A stretch of DNA of 5,632 nt, taken from positions 1 through 5,632 of the forward strand of contig DAOVHI010000096.1 in assembly GCA_030671985.1 (NCBI GenBank), read 5' to 3'. The notes below the pieces were generated by a model. That model did not search any database, was not told where the DNA came from, and worked only from the letters and a program-made list of their open reading frames with translations. The position numbers and the translations under genes were made by a program. Origin of the DNA: JAHJDO01 sp030671985 [NCBI: bacterium] (GTDB lineage Bacteria; JAHJDO01). Each line of letters starts with the position of its first letter. The stretch's first letter is position 1. This document shows, piece by piece, positions 1 to 5,632 of this stretch.

Positions 1-1
1 A

Positions 2-991
2 CCGGAGTTGTTTCATTCTCTCAAATACATAGTTGATAAAAAGAAAACTTTTAAGATAATCTTATCAGGATCGGCGAATTTTCTGCTTTTGTCTAATGTT
101 ACTGAGACATTAGCCGGGCGCGCTGCAATTTTGGAATTATACCCATTTAGTTCAGGTGAGAGATATGGGAAGACCAGTGTAGTTGATACAATTTACAATA
201 TTGATAAGGTCAAGGATATATCAAGGCTTAAGAAAGTTTCATTGCTTGACGACAAACAGATTTGGAGCCAGATGCTGCACGGCGGATATCCAAAGCTTTT
301 GGAATATAAAAGCAATGAACAAAAACAAAACTGGCTGGATAATTATATCACAACTTACATAGAAAAAGATTTGCGGAATTTAGCGCAGATAGGGGATATA
401 GGAGATTTTCAGAGATTTTACAAGATGCTGGCTTTTCAGTCAGGAAATATATTAAATTTGTCAAATATATCTCGTGATATAGGTCTTTCCGTGCCAACCT
501 GTAAGAAATATTTACACATACTTGAAGCATCATATCAATATACACGATTGAGACCTTATCATGTAAATACAAGAAAAAGACTTATCAAATCACCAAAAAT
601 TTATATGCTGGATACAGGGCTTTGCAACTATCTTATCGGCAATGACTCGCTTGATAAGCTGAAAAATGCAGGCAGCTTGGGCAGTATTCTGGAAACGTGG
701 ATTATATCGGAATTTATAAAACACAATAATATTCAGCGCAAAAAGAAGAATTTGTATTTCTGGAGAACATCTAACGGCGCAGAAGTAGATTTGCTTATAG
801 AGAATGATGGAAAGATAATACCTATTGAAATAAAAAACTCATCAAGAATTAAAGTAGAATCAATCAGAGGTATTAAGGAGTTCATCTCAATGGATATTGA
901 TCGTGTCCCGTTTGGAATAGTATTATATCGAGGGGATGAAGCATATAGAATTTCGGATAAAATATGGGCAGTTCCTATAAATGCTGTCTAG
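2..991 (+). CDS. AAA_14/DUF4143 family ATPase, 5'-truncated by window edge
   Basis: This is the C-terminal part of a predicted ATP-binding protein of the AAA_14 + DUF4143 type. The frame is open to the window edge. The TTG at 8 is an internal Leu codon, since the preceding codons read Pro-Glu, as in the family's 'DEvq..PEL' segment just after Walker B. Walker A and B are therefore outside the window. Counting from that Leu, LSGSANFLLL (about 19-28) and LAGRAAILEL (about 36-44) are the conserved end of the ATPase core. DUF4143 follows: HGGYPKLL near 91, a winged-helix-like stretch (about 147-175), and LDTGLCNYLIG (201-211). It ends with E229, D261 and E274-x-K276, a PD-(D/E)XK-like pattern. 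The cellular role of these proteins is poorly known; DNA binding or cleavage is inference only. The gene ends 20 bases before nusB. Some stretches (for example 301-360) are distinctly AT-rich, which fits but does not prove acquisition. The family call is strong and the function is unknown. Confidence 0.88.
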   Translation, partial: PELFHSLKYIVDKKKTFKIILSGSANFLLLSNVTETLAGRAAILELYPFSSGERYGKTSVVDTIYNIDKVKDISRLKKVSLLDDKQIWSQMLHGGYPKLLEYKSNEQKQNWLDNYITTYIEKDLRNLAQIGDIGDFQRFYKMLAFQSGNILNLSNISRDIGLSVPTCKKYLHILEASYQYTRLRPYHVNTRKRLIKSPKIYMLDTGLCNYLIGNDSLDKLKNAGSLGSILETWIISEFIKHNNIQRKKKNLYFWRTSNGAEVDLLIENDGKIIPIEIKNSSRIKVESIRGIKEFISMDIDRVPFGIVLYRGDEAYRISDKIWAVPINAV

Positions 992-997
992 AAAATC

Positions 998-1004
998 AGG
1001 AAGG
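998..1004 (+). promoter_or_regulatory. Ribosome binding site deciding the nusB start
   Basis: AGGAAGG lies 7 bases upstream of the ATG at 1012. It selects that codon over the in-frame ATG at 964, which lies inside the upstream ATPase gene, has no comparable site and would add 16 residues unlike any NusB N-terminus. Confidence 0.8.
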
Positions 1005-1011
1005 ATTTGTT

Positions 1012-1464
1012 ATGGGAAGTCGAAGAAAAGGGAGAGAACTTGTTCTAACTCTACTGTATAGAGAGGAATTTTCTGACGATAAGAATATAGAACGAGTCGT
1101 TGAAAATGTTATTAAGCTCGATCCAACGGGTCTTGATGCCGGACAATATGGGGCAAGTACAGCAGATTTTGCGAAGGATTTATTTAAGGGAGTAATTGGA
1201 AATAGAGAGATAATTGACAAAATTCTTGAGGAGTATCTGGAGCACTGGGAGATAAGCAGAGTGGCGGTTGTGGATAAAAGCATAATGAAAATGGCTATAT
1301 GCGAGATTCTCTTTAGGGATGATATTCCTGACATTGTATCCATTAATGAAGCGGTTGAATTGGCCAAGAAATACAGCACGGAAAATAGTGGTGGATTTGT
1401 TAACGGAATTCTTGACAGAATAAGAAAAGATAAAAGGGAAATATTGAAATCTACAAATGGATAG
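1012..1464 (+). CDS. nusB: Transcription antitermination factor NusB
   Basis: NusB is a small all-helical cytoplasmic protein that pairs with NusE (ribosomal protein S10), binds boxA RNA and supports antitermination and rRNA transcription. The 150-residue product has the usual family length. Its N-terminus, SRRKGRELVLTLLYREEF (3-20), matches the RNA-binding first helix, normally R-x-x-A-R-x-x-A-x-x-x-L-Y. In the C-terminal half, DKSIMKMAICEI (88-99) and INEAVELAKKYST followed by GGFVNGIL (111-134) are the family signatures. The ATG at 1012 is chosen because it follows a good AGGAAGG and gives the standard N-terminus; an in-frame ATG at 964 is less likely. The gene lies 20 bases after the ATPase gene, and its last 8 bases overlap the start of the O-antigen-ligase-like gene, so it probably leads a coupled group. 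In many bacteria nusB follows ribH (lumazine synthase); here the immediate upstream neighbour is the ATPase gene instead. Confidence 0.95.
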   Translation: MGSRRKGRELVLTLLYREEFSDDKNIERVVENVIKLDPTGLDAGQYGASTADFAKDLFKGVIGNREIIDKILEEYLEHWEISRVAVVDKSIMKMAICEILFRDDIPDIVSINEAVELAKKYSTENSGGFVNGILDRIRKDKREILKSTNG

Positions 1465-3259
1465 AAGCAAAATTGAGGAAATAGCTCTCTGGCTCAGCAC
1501 AGGATTCTTAGCATTTCTCGTTCTATTTAGGCCGTTAGTTTCAGGGATGAGCTATTCCTGGTCAAATACCGTATGTCAGATTGTTATTTTACTAATTTTG
1601 GCGGTCTGGATTGCCAAGTGTATCTGGCTGGGTAGATTTAGTCTGGTTAAAACATCCCTATACTTTCCAATATTAAGTTTTGCATTTTTTGTTATCCTAT
1701 CATGTGTATATTCAGTCAATCTTAGTGTCAGCTTAAAGCAAGCCTATATTATTATTCCAAATATCCTGTTGTGTTTTTTGGCCATAAATGTTGTTAAGAA
1801 AAAGAAACAAGTTTTTATAATCACAGCATGTCTCATGCTAACAGCAACAGCTGTTTCTCTTTATGGTATTTATCAGTATTTCTGGGGATTAAGTGAGACA
1901 AGAAACTGGGTTCTTCAACAGAACATGCAGTTTCCGCCGGATTTTTTTTCCAGATTGAGTATAAATGAGGCTTTTTCAACCTTTGTCTATCAGAACGCGT
2001 TGGCCGGCTATCTTTTATTAATACTGCCTCTTTGCGTTTCACTATTTCTTATTTCCAAACCATTCCATAAGACATTGCTTGGTGTGGCAGCCGCGTCTAT
2101 TGTTTTATGCCTTTATCTTACGTATTCGCAGGGAGGATGGGGAATATTTTTAATATTGTTCTTAGCATCAATTCTTATTTTGATATATAAGAAATTTAGG
2201 CATAAGAAGCGGTTTTACATGCTTTCAATATCAGTGATAATTGGAATGATTCTATTCTCTGCGATGTTCTTAAAAATTACTGACAGAACTCATATGATCC
2301 GTGATACTTTAGGTTCTTTTAAAGTGAGATTGAATTACTGGGGGGCATGTCCGGGTATGGTTAAAGATTTCCCGTTCGGCAGCGGCATAGGTACGTTTGG
2401 AAGTATTTATCCAAAGTACAAGATTCCTCAGGCAAGAGAGGTTCAGCTTGCACACAATAACTTTATTCAACTTTGGACTGAAACAGGAACGCTAGGAATA
2501 TTAAGTTTTTTATTAATATGGGTTATGTTTTTCCGGAATTGGCGAAAGGCATTTCACATTGAGCGTCTAAAGATACTAAGTGCGGGCATATATATGGGAT
2601 GTATTGCTTTCTTGATTCATAGTCTTGTTGATTTCGGCTTCTATGTTCCTGGAATATCAATGAATGTGTGGTTGTTTATAGGAATGATAGAAGCAATGAA
2701 GGCAAAAAGCGAGGAAGGCTCAGAGGCATCCGGAAAGATTTCGGGACACATAAGCGCAAAAATAATATTTTCTATATTTTTGGTTTTTGCTGTAATTTTA
2801 ATATCCGTTATTTTAGTCAAACCGTCAATCGCTGAGATACATAAGGACAGAGCAATCGGCTATTTGAATGGTAATGATCTCAAGTCTGCTGAGGAAGAGC
2901 TTGAGACGGCAATACAATTTGATAATACCAATAGTCAGTATTACTCTCTGTTGGGAAAGACATTAGAGCAAGCAGGCAGATTTGATGGAGCAATAGCCAA
3001 CTATAGAAAAGCAATAAAGCGTAATGAATATATGCCGTATTATCACTTTGCTTTAGGGAAACTTCTTATTATAAATGGAATGGGGAACAGGTTTTGGATA
3101 GATAGCGGGATTAAAGAATTCGAAAAGGCGTTGGAATTATATCCCACAAAACCTTTCTATCTAAAAAATCTTGCGCATGCATATAGACTTATGGGAAAAA
3201 ATGAAGAAGCGAGCAATTTGCTGTTAAAGGCGGAACAAATGGAAAAAGCGCGTGAGTAG
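1457..3259 (+). CDS. O-antigen ligase/polymerase-like (Wzy_C) membrane protein with C-terminal TPR
   Basis: This 600-residue inner-membrane protein probably joins or polymerises lipid-linked glycans on the periplasmic face. About 12 hydrophobic segments are visible, roughly at 10-30, 38-58, 67-88, 95-112, 118-140, 180-199, 205-223, 225-245, 253-273, 344-361, 372-413 and 434-455. The soluble loop at about 274-343 carries the Wzy_C signature: R291 with LNYW, FPFGSGIGTFGSIYPKY (305-321), then AHNNFIQLWTETGTLG (332-347). Conserved Arg and His residues in such loops are needed for activity in WaaL; R291 and H333 are the likely counterparts. Residues about 462-597 form three to four TPR repeats, for example YYSLLGKTLEQAGRFDGAIA (495-514), probably periplasmic and for partner binding. 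Ligase cannot be told from polymerase, and the substrate cannot be named. The ATG at 1457 overlaps the nusB stop by 8 bases. The nearest SD-like AAGGGA (1434-1439) is far away, so translation is probably coupled. The 3' end overlaps the peptidase gene by 8 bases. Confidence 0.88.
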   Translation: MDRSKIEEIALWLSTGFLAFLVLFRPLVSGMSYSWSNTVCQIVILLILAVWIAKCIWLGRFSLVKTSLYFPILSFAFFVILSCVYSVNLSVSLKQAYIIIPNILLCFLAINVVKKKKQVFIITACLMLTATAVSLYGIYQYFWGLSETRNWVLQQNMQFPPDFFSRLSINEAFSTFVYQNALAGYLLLILPLCVSLFLISKPFHKTLLGVAAASIVLCLYLTYSQGGWGIFLILFLASILILIYKKFRHKKRFYMLSISVIIGMILFSAMFLKITDRTHMIRDTLGSFKVRLNYWGACPGMVKDFPFGSGIGTFGSIYPKYKIPQAREVQLAHNNFIQLWTETGTLGILSFLLIWVMFFRNWRKAFHIERLKILSAGIYMGCIAFLIHSLVDFGFYVPGISMNVWLFIGMIEAMKAKSEEGSEASGKISGHISAKIIFSIFLVFAVILISVILVKPSIAEIHKDRAIGYLNGNDLKSAEEELETAIQFDNTNSQYYSLLGKTLEQAGRFDGAIANYRKAIKRNEYMPYYHFALGKLLIINGMGNRFWIDSGIKEFEKALELYPTKPFYLKNLAHAYRLMGKNEEASNLLLKAEQMEKARE

Positions 3260-4328
3260 TATATGCAAAGAACGTATCGAAAAGTTAAGAGAGAAGCTAG
3301 GTAAATCAGGGCTCAAATTTCTTATTGTTACAAACATACGGAATTGTCTTTATTTAACAGGTTTTACCGGTTCTGAAGGCGTAGTGCTCATTACTCCGAC
3401 ATTGGTTTATCTTATTGTGGATTTTCGTTATCTTGAACAGGCGCAGAAGGAAACAAAGAATATAAAAATTCTCAAAAGAGAAAAAGCTTTGCCCTTATTG
3501 TTAGCGGATGTACTAAAAAAACACAAAAATAAAAAAGTTGCCTTTGAATCGGATTTCATAACCTTCAAACAGCATAAAGAGATTAAAAAATCGTTACTGC
3601 AGAATCGTCTCGTACCAACGTTAAATATGGTGGAAGGATTAAGGGCTGTTAAATACAGCGATGAGATCGCTTCAATAGAAAAAGCGGTGAGGATCAGCGA
3701 CGAAGTGTTTAAACATATTTGCAGTTTTGTAAAACTTGGTATGAGTGAAATAGACATCGCAGAAGAGATTGAGCGTACATCAAAAAAAAGGGGGGCATCC
3801 TGTGTAGGGTTTGATACAATCGTACTATCGGGAGATAGAAGTTCTCTGCCTCATGGGGCGCCGTCGCAGGATTCATTAAAAAAGGGCATTGTTCTTCTGG
3901 ACTTTGGGTGTGTGTTTTCAGGTTATAACTCAGATATGACAAGAACCTTATTTCTCGGGAAAGCAACAGCGAAGCAAAAAGAAATCCACAATATTGTTTT
4001 AGAAGCGCAGAAAATCGCTATTAAAAATATAAGACCGGGGATAAAAGCATCCTGTATAGATAAAACAGCGCGTGATTATATAGCTGATAAAGGATACAGC
4101 GAATACTTTGGACACAGTACAGGTCATGGTGTTGGATTGGATATACACGAGCTTCCGAATATATCAAGCAACAGCGACGAAGTATTACAGCCCGGCATGG
4201 TTTTTACAATTGAGCCCGGCATATACATCCCAGGATGGGGCGGTATCAGAATAGAAGAAATGGTACAGGTAACAGATGATGGATGTAGAATTATTACGAA
4301 GTCATCTAAAGAAATAATAGAAATTTAA
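3252..4328 (+). CDS. Xaa-Pro aminopeptidase (M24B metallopeptidase)
   Basis: This cytoplasmic dinuclear-metal peptidase is predicted to remove an N-terminal residue preceding proline, or to cleave Xaa-Pro dipeptides. Its 358 residues are typical of the short bacterial/archaeal form. The creatinase-like N-terminal domain (about 5-130) includes YLTGFTGSEG (34-43). The M24 pita-bread domain follows (about 140-350). The full metal-ligand set is present: D217 (LLDFG), D228 (NSDMTRT), H292 (TGHGVGLDIHE), E321 (TIEPGIYI) and E335 (GIRIEE). The additional active-site histidines H201 (PHGAPS) and H299 are also present. I see no signal peptide or broken motif. The GTG at 3252 is chosen because it gives the normal N-terminus (KERIEKLREKL); it overlaps the preceding stop by 8 bases and has only a weak GGAA 7 bases upstream, so coupling is likely. 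efp starts 13 bases downstream, a common pairing. Aminopeptidase P and prolidase cannot be separated from sequence alone, so no symbol is given. Confidence 0.93.
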   Translation: MSSICKERIEKLREKLGKSGLKFLIVTNIRNCLYLTGFTGSEGVVLITPTLVYLIVDFRYLEQAQKETKNIKILKREKALPLLLADVLKKHKNKKVAFESDFITFKQHKEIKKSLLQNRLVPTLNMVEGLRAVKYSDEIASIEKAVRISDEVFKHICSFVKLGMSEIDIAEEIERTSKKRGASCVGFDTIVLSGDRSSLPHGAPSQDSLKKGIVLLDFGCVFSGYNSDMTRTLFLGKATAKQKEIHNIVLEAQKIAIKNIRPGIKASCIDKTARDYIADKGYSEYFGHSTGHGVGLDIHELPNISSNSDEVLQPGMVFTIEPGIYIPGWGGIRIEEMVQVTDDGCRIITKSSKEIIEI

Positions 4329-4341
4329 ACAGGAGAAAAAT

Positions 4342-4899
4342 ATGATATCAATAAATAGTATTAAAAACGGCAATGTGATAAAACTGAACGGGGATTTGTT
4401 TACAGTTATGTACTTCCAGCATTTCAAGCCGGGCAAAGGCGGAGCGTTTGTCAGAACAAAACTTAAGAATTTCAAGACAGGCGCTGTGGCGGATAAAACC
4501 TTCAGGGCTGGAGAGACAGTAGAGGATGTTCGTATCGAAGAAAAGAAATTACAGTATATTTATAATTCAGGAGAGGATTATTTTTTTATGGATCTTGAGA
4601 CATACGAACAAATGCCAATAAATAAGATAATCATAGGAGATGGCATAGAATTTCTCAAAGAAGAATGCGAGTTAACGGGTATCTATTGTGAAGATAAACT
4701 TGTTAATGTAGAAATGCCGAATTTTATAAACTTAAAGGTTTCCGACACGTCACACTTCAAAAAGGGGGACACGGCTTCCGGCGGGTCTAAGCCGGCAACT
4801 CTTGAGACAGGAGCTGTCATACAGGTTCCTGCTTTTGTAAATCAAGGTGATGTGGTAAAAGTTGACATAAGAAGTCGAAAATATCTTGAAAGAGTTTAG
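4342..4899 (+). CDS. efp: Translation elongation factor P
   Basis: EF-P is a tRNA-shaped cytoplasmic protein that binds between the ribosomal P and E sites and relieves stalling at proline runs. The product has 185 residues, the standard length. Domain I (about 1-63) carries the tip loop HFKPGKGGAF (27-36). K32 is the position modified in many bacteria: beta-lysine in E. coli, 5-aminopentanol in Bacillus. The two OB-fold domains follow: GEDYFFMDLETYEQMPI lies in the first, and the last ends in VVKVDIRSRKYLERV, the usual C-terminal signature. A clean AGGAG at 4331-4335, 6 bases before the ATG, supports the start. The gene is 13 bases after the peptidase gene and 60 bases before accB, in the widely conserved peptidase-efp-accB-accC order. 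No EpmA/EpmB or other modification gene is in view, and the Gly at position 34 does not show which modification, if any, is used. Confidence 0.97.
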   Translation: MISINSIKNGNVIKLNGDLFTVMYFQHFKPGKGGAFVRTKLKNFKTGAVADKTFRAGETVEDVRIEEKKLQYIYNSGEDYFFMDLETYEQMPINKIIIGDGIEFLKEECELTGIYCEDKLVNVEMPNFINLKVSDTSHFKKGDTASGGSKPATLETGAVIQVPAFVNQGDVVKVDIRSRKYLERV

Positions 4900-4909
4900 T
4901 CCTTTTATT

Positions 4910-4938
4910 TTGACAAATATTAACTGAGACAATATAAT
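4910..4938 (+). promoter_or_regulatory. Consensus sigma-70-type promoter for accB-accC
   Basis: TTGACA at 4910-4915 and TATAAT at 4933-4938 are both perfect matches, separated by exactly 17 bases, in the only notable intergenic gap of the window. Transcription would be expected to start about 4944-4946, leaving a leader of only about 14-16 bases before the accB ATG. No terminator is seen before it, so read-through from efp may add to expression. Its use in this organism is inferred, not shown. Confidence 0.8.
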
Positions 4939-4945
4939 CCAAAGG

Positions 4946-4953
4946 TAAGGAGG
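4946..4953 (+). promoter_or_regulatory. Strong ribosome binding site of accB at the predicted mRNA 5' end
   Basis: TAAGGAGG lies 6 bases before the accB ATG and is the best Shine-Dalgarno site in the window. It begins about where transcription from the promoter at 4910-4938 should start, so on that transcript it would sit at the extreme 5' end. Confidence 0.85.
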
Positions 4954-4959
4954 CGAATA

Positions 4960-5415
4960 ATGAATATTAAAGAGTTGAAGGAAATTATTGCGATATTTCA
5001 GGAGGCAGATATAGAAGAACTTGAAATAGAGAGAGAGGATTCAAAAATCAGACTTAAGCGGAATGCGGAGCCTGAAGTAAGGCATGTTGCAGCGCAATCG
5101 CATGCGCCGTCTGTTGCAGTACAGACGGAAGCGAAGAAATTAGACACAGATAAAGAAGAAGCGGAAAAAGATGGGCTGATTGAGATTAAAACTCCAATGG
5201 TTGGTACTTTCTATAAAGCGCCGGCTCCGGATGCAGATCAATTTGTCGATATTGATGAGAAGGTGAACGAAGATACGGTTGTATGTATAATTGAAGCAAT
5301 GAAGCTGATGAATGAGATAAAGGCTGATGTTAAAGGACGGGTAGTAAAGATACTTGTTGATAACGGACAGCCTGTGGAATTCGGACAGGCTTTGTTTCTG
5401 GTAAAACCGGAGTAG
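4960..5415 (+). CDS. accB: Biotin carboxyl carrier protein of acetyl-CoA carboxylase
   Basis: AccB carries the biotin that AccC carboxylates and that the carboxyltransferase (AccA/AccD) uses to make malonyl-CoA for fatty acid synthesis. The product has 151 residues, close to the usual 150-160. The N-terminal segment (1-35), [20 protein letters not shown] and following, is the AccB-type dimerisation and AccC-binding region. A charged linker of about 36-72 follows, less Ala/Pro-rich than in E. coli. The biotinyl domain (about 73-151) has [18 protein letters not shown] (77-94), including the 'thumb' insertion typical of bacterial AccB. It also has EAMKLMNEI (112-120), in which K115 is the lysine biotinylated by BirA. 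The start is fixed by TAAGGAGG 6 bases upstream. The gene is 60 bases after efp with its own consensus promoter in between, and 21 bases before accC, so accBC very likely form one transcript and an AccB-AccC complex. The thumb and the accC neighbour argue against a decarboxylase or pyruvate carboxylase carrier subunit. Confidence 0.97.
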   Translation: MNIKELKEIIAIFQEADIEELEIEREDSKIRLKRNAEPEVRHVAAQSHAPSVAVQTEAKKLDTDKEEAEKDGLIEIKTPMVGTFYKAPAPDADQFVDIDEKVNEDTVVCIIEAMKLMNEIKADVKGRVVKILVDNGQPVEFGQALFLVKPE

Positions 5416-5436
5416 AAATTTTTAGGGATAAGGAAT

Positions 5437-5632
5437 ATGTTTTCTAAGATACTAATTGCAAATAGAGGCGAGATAGCCGTCAGGATTATAAGAGCGTGTA
5501 AAGAGCTTGGCATAAAGACCGTTGCTGTTTATTCCGATGTGGACGGGGATTCTTTGCATGTGCAGTACGCAGACGAGGCGATATGCATAGGGCCGGCATC
5601 CTCAAAGGATAGTTATTTAAATATACCGAGCA
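5437..5632 (+). CDS. accC: Biotin carboxylase subunit of acetyl-CoA carboxylase, 3'-truncated by window edge
   Basis: AccC is the cytoplasmic ATP-grasp enzyme that carboxylates the biotin on AccB using ATP and bicarbonate. Only the first 65 codons (plus one base) are in view, of the usual 445-450 or so. They are the unmistakable start of the biotin carboxylase N-terminal domain: [20 protein letters not shown] (2-21), then [20 protein letters not shown] and ADEAICIG, ending near SYLNIPS. The ATG at 5437 is preceded by AGGGATAAGGA (5424-5434), where AGGGA is the better spaced element (8 bases). The gene begins 21 bases after the accB stop with no terminator between, so it shares the accB promoter. 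The ATP-binding and catalytic residues lie beyond the window. The N-terminus alone cannot exclude a propionyl-CoA or pyruvate carboxylase subunit, but the accB neighbour makes AccC by far the best call. Confidence 0.95.
   Translation, partial: MFSKILIANRGEIAVRIIRACKELGIKTVAVYSDVDGDSLHVQYADEAICIGPASSKDSYLNIPS

Noticed and set aside
8-10. TTG at 8 as a real start codon of the ATPase gene
   Set aside because: The frame continues to the window edge as Pro-Glu, matching the conserved PEL segment, and the ATPase core would lack both Walker motifs; the gene is simply cut by the window.
964-1011. Longer nusB start at the in-frame ATG at 964
   Set aside because: It adds 16 residues unlike NusB N-termini and overlaps the ATPase gene; the ATG at 1012 has a proper AGGAAGG and gives the family-standard start.
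996-1379. Antisense open frame across nusB, and similar antisense frames elsewhere (for example 3428-3757 and 5238-5513)
   Set aside because: They lie opposite well-identified genes, have no recognisable domains, and have the composition expected of reverse-strand shadows.
4773-4795. Short GC-rich inverted repeats (GGCTT/AAGCC and CCGGC/GCCGG) inside efp
   Set aside because: The stems are only 5 base pairs, fall within the coding sequence and are not followed by a T-run, so they are not a terminator.
4862-4867. Second TTGACA within the 3' end of efp
   Set aside because: No TATAAT-like hexamer at 16-18 bases; the sequence there reads CTTGAA. It encodes the conserved Val-Asp-Ile end of EF-P.
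4900-4959. Terminator or riboswitch between efp and accB
   Set aside because: The 60-base gap has no GC-rich hairpin with a U-tract and is largely occupied by the promoter and ribosome binding site.

Overview
The window is almost entirely coding on the + strand and reads as one co-directional run of bacterial housekeeping genes. In order it holds the 3' part of an AAA_14/DUF4143 ATPase, nusB, an O-antigen ligase/polymerase-like membrane protein with a TPR tail, an M24B Xaa-Pro aminopeptidase, efp, accB, and the first 65 codons of accC. The longest gap between genes is about 60 bases (efp to accB). I see no tRNA, rRNA, CRISPR array, insertion sequence, convincing rho-independent terminator or sizeable repeat.

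Organism: the sequence is moderately AT-rich and the Shine-Dalgarno sites are canonical AGGAGG-like. The order peptidase - efp - accB - accC is widespread in Firmicutes and several Gram-negative phyla. An O-antigen-ligase-like protein with a TPR tail between nusB and the peptidase suggests an envelope-polysaccharide-making, probably Gram-negative, poorly cultivated lineage, for example an Omnitrophota or other PVC-like candidate phylum. That placement is a guess from gene order and protein style, not a phylogenetic result.

Layout: bases 2-991 are the C-terminal two thirds or so of a DUF4143 ATPase whose Walker A and B motifs lie upstream of the window. This is a sporadically distributed gene type that looks like a recent neighbour rather than a working partner of the operon. 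nusB follows after 20 bases with its own strong ribosome binding site. nusB overlaps the Wzy/WaaL-like gene by 8 bases, and that gene overlaps the peptidase gene by 8 bases, so these three are probably translationally coupled. efp follows 13 bases after the peptidase gene with a good ribosome binding site. A perfect-consensus sigma-70-type promoter (TTGACA, 17 bases, TATAAT) lies between efp and accB. It should drive accB-accC from a very short leader, making acetyl-CoA carboxylase expression partly independent of the upstream genes.

Functionally, NusB (antitermination and rRNA transcription), EF-P (polyproline translation), the Xaa-Pro peptidase (proline peptide turnover) and AccB/AccC (malonyl-CoA for fatty acid synthesis) form a growth-linked set. 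The glycan ligase/polymerase is the odd member. I found no clearly new biological system. The points most worth checking are the short-leader accB promoter, the polysaccharide gene coupled between nusB and the peptidase gene, and the ATPase next to nusB.
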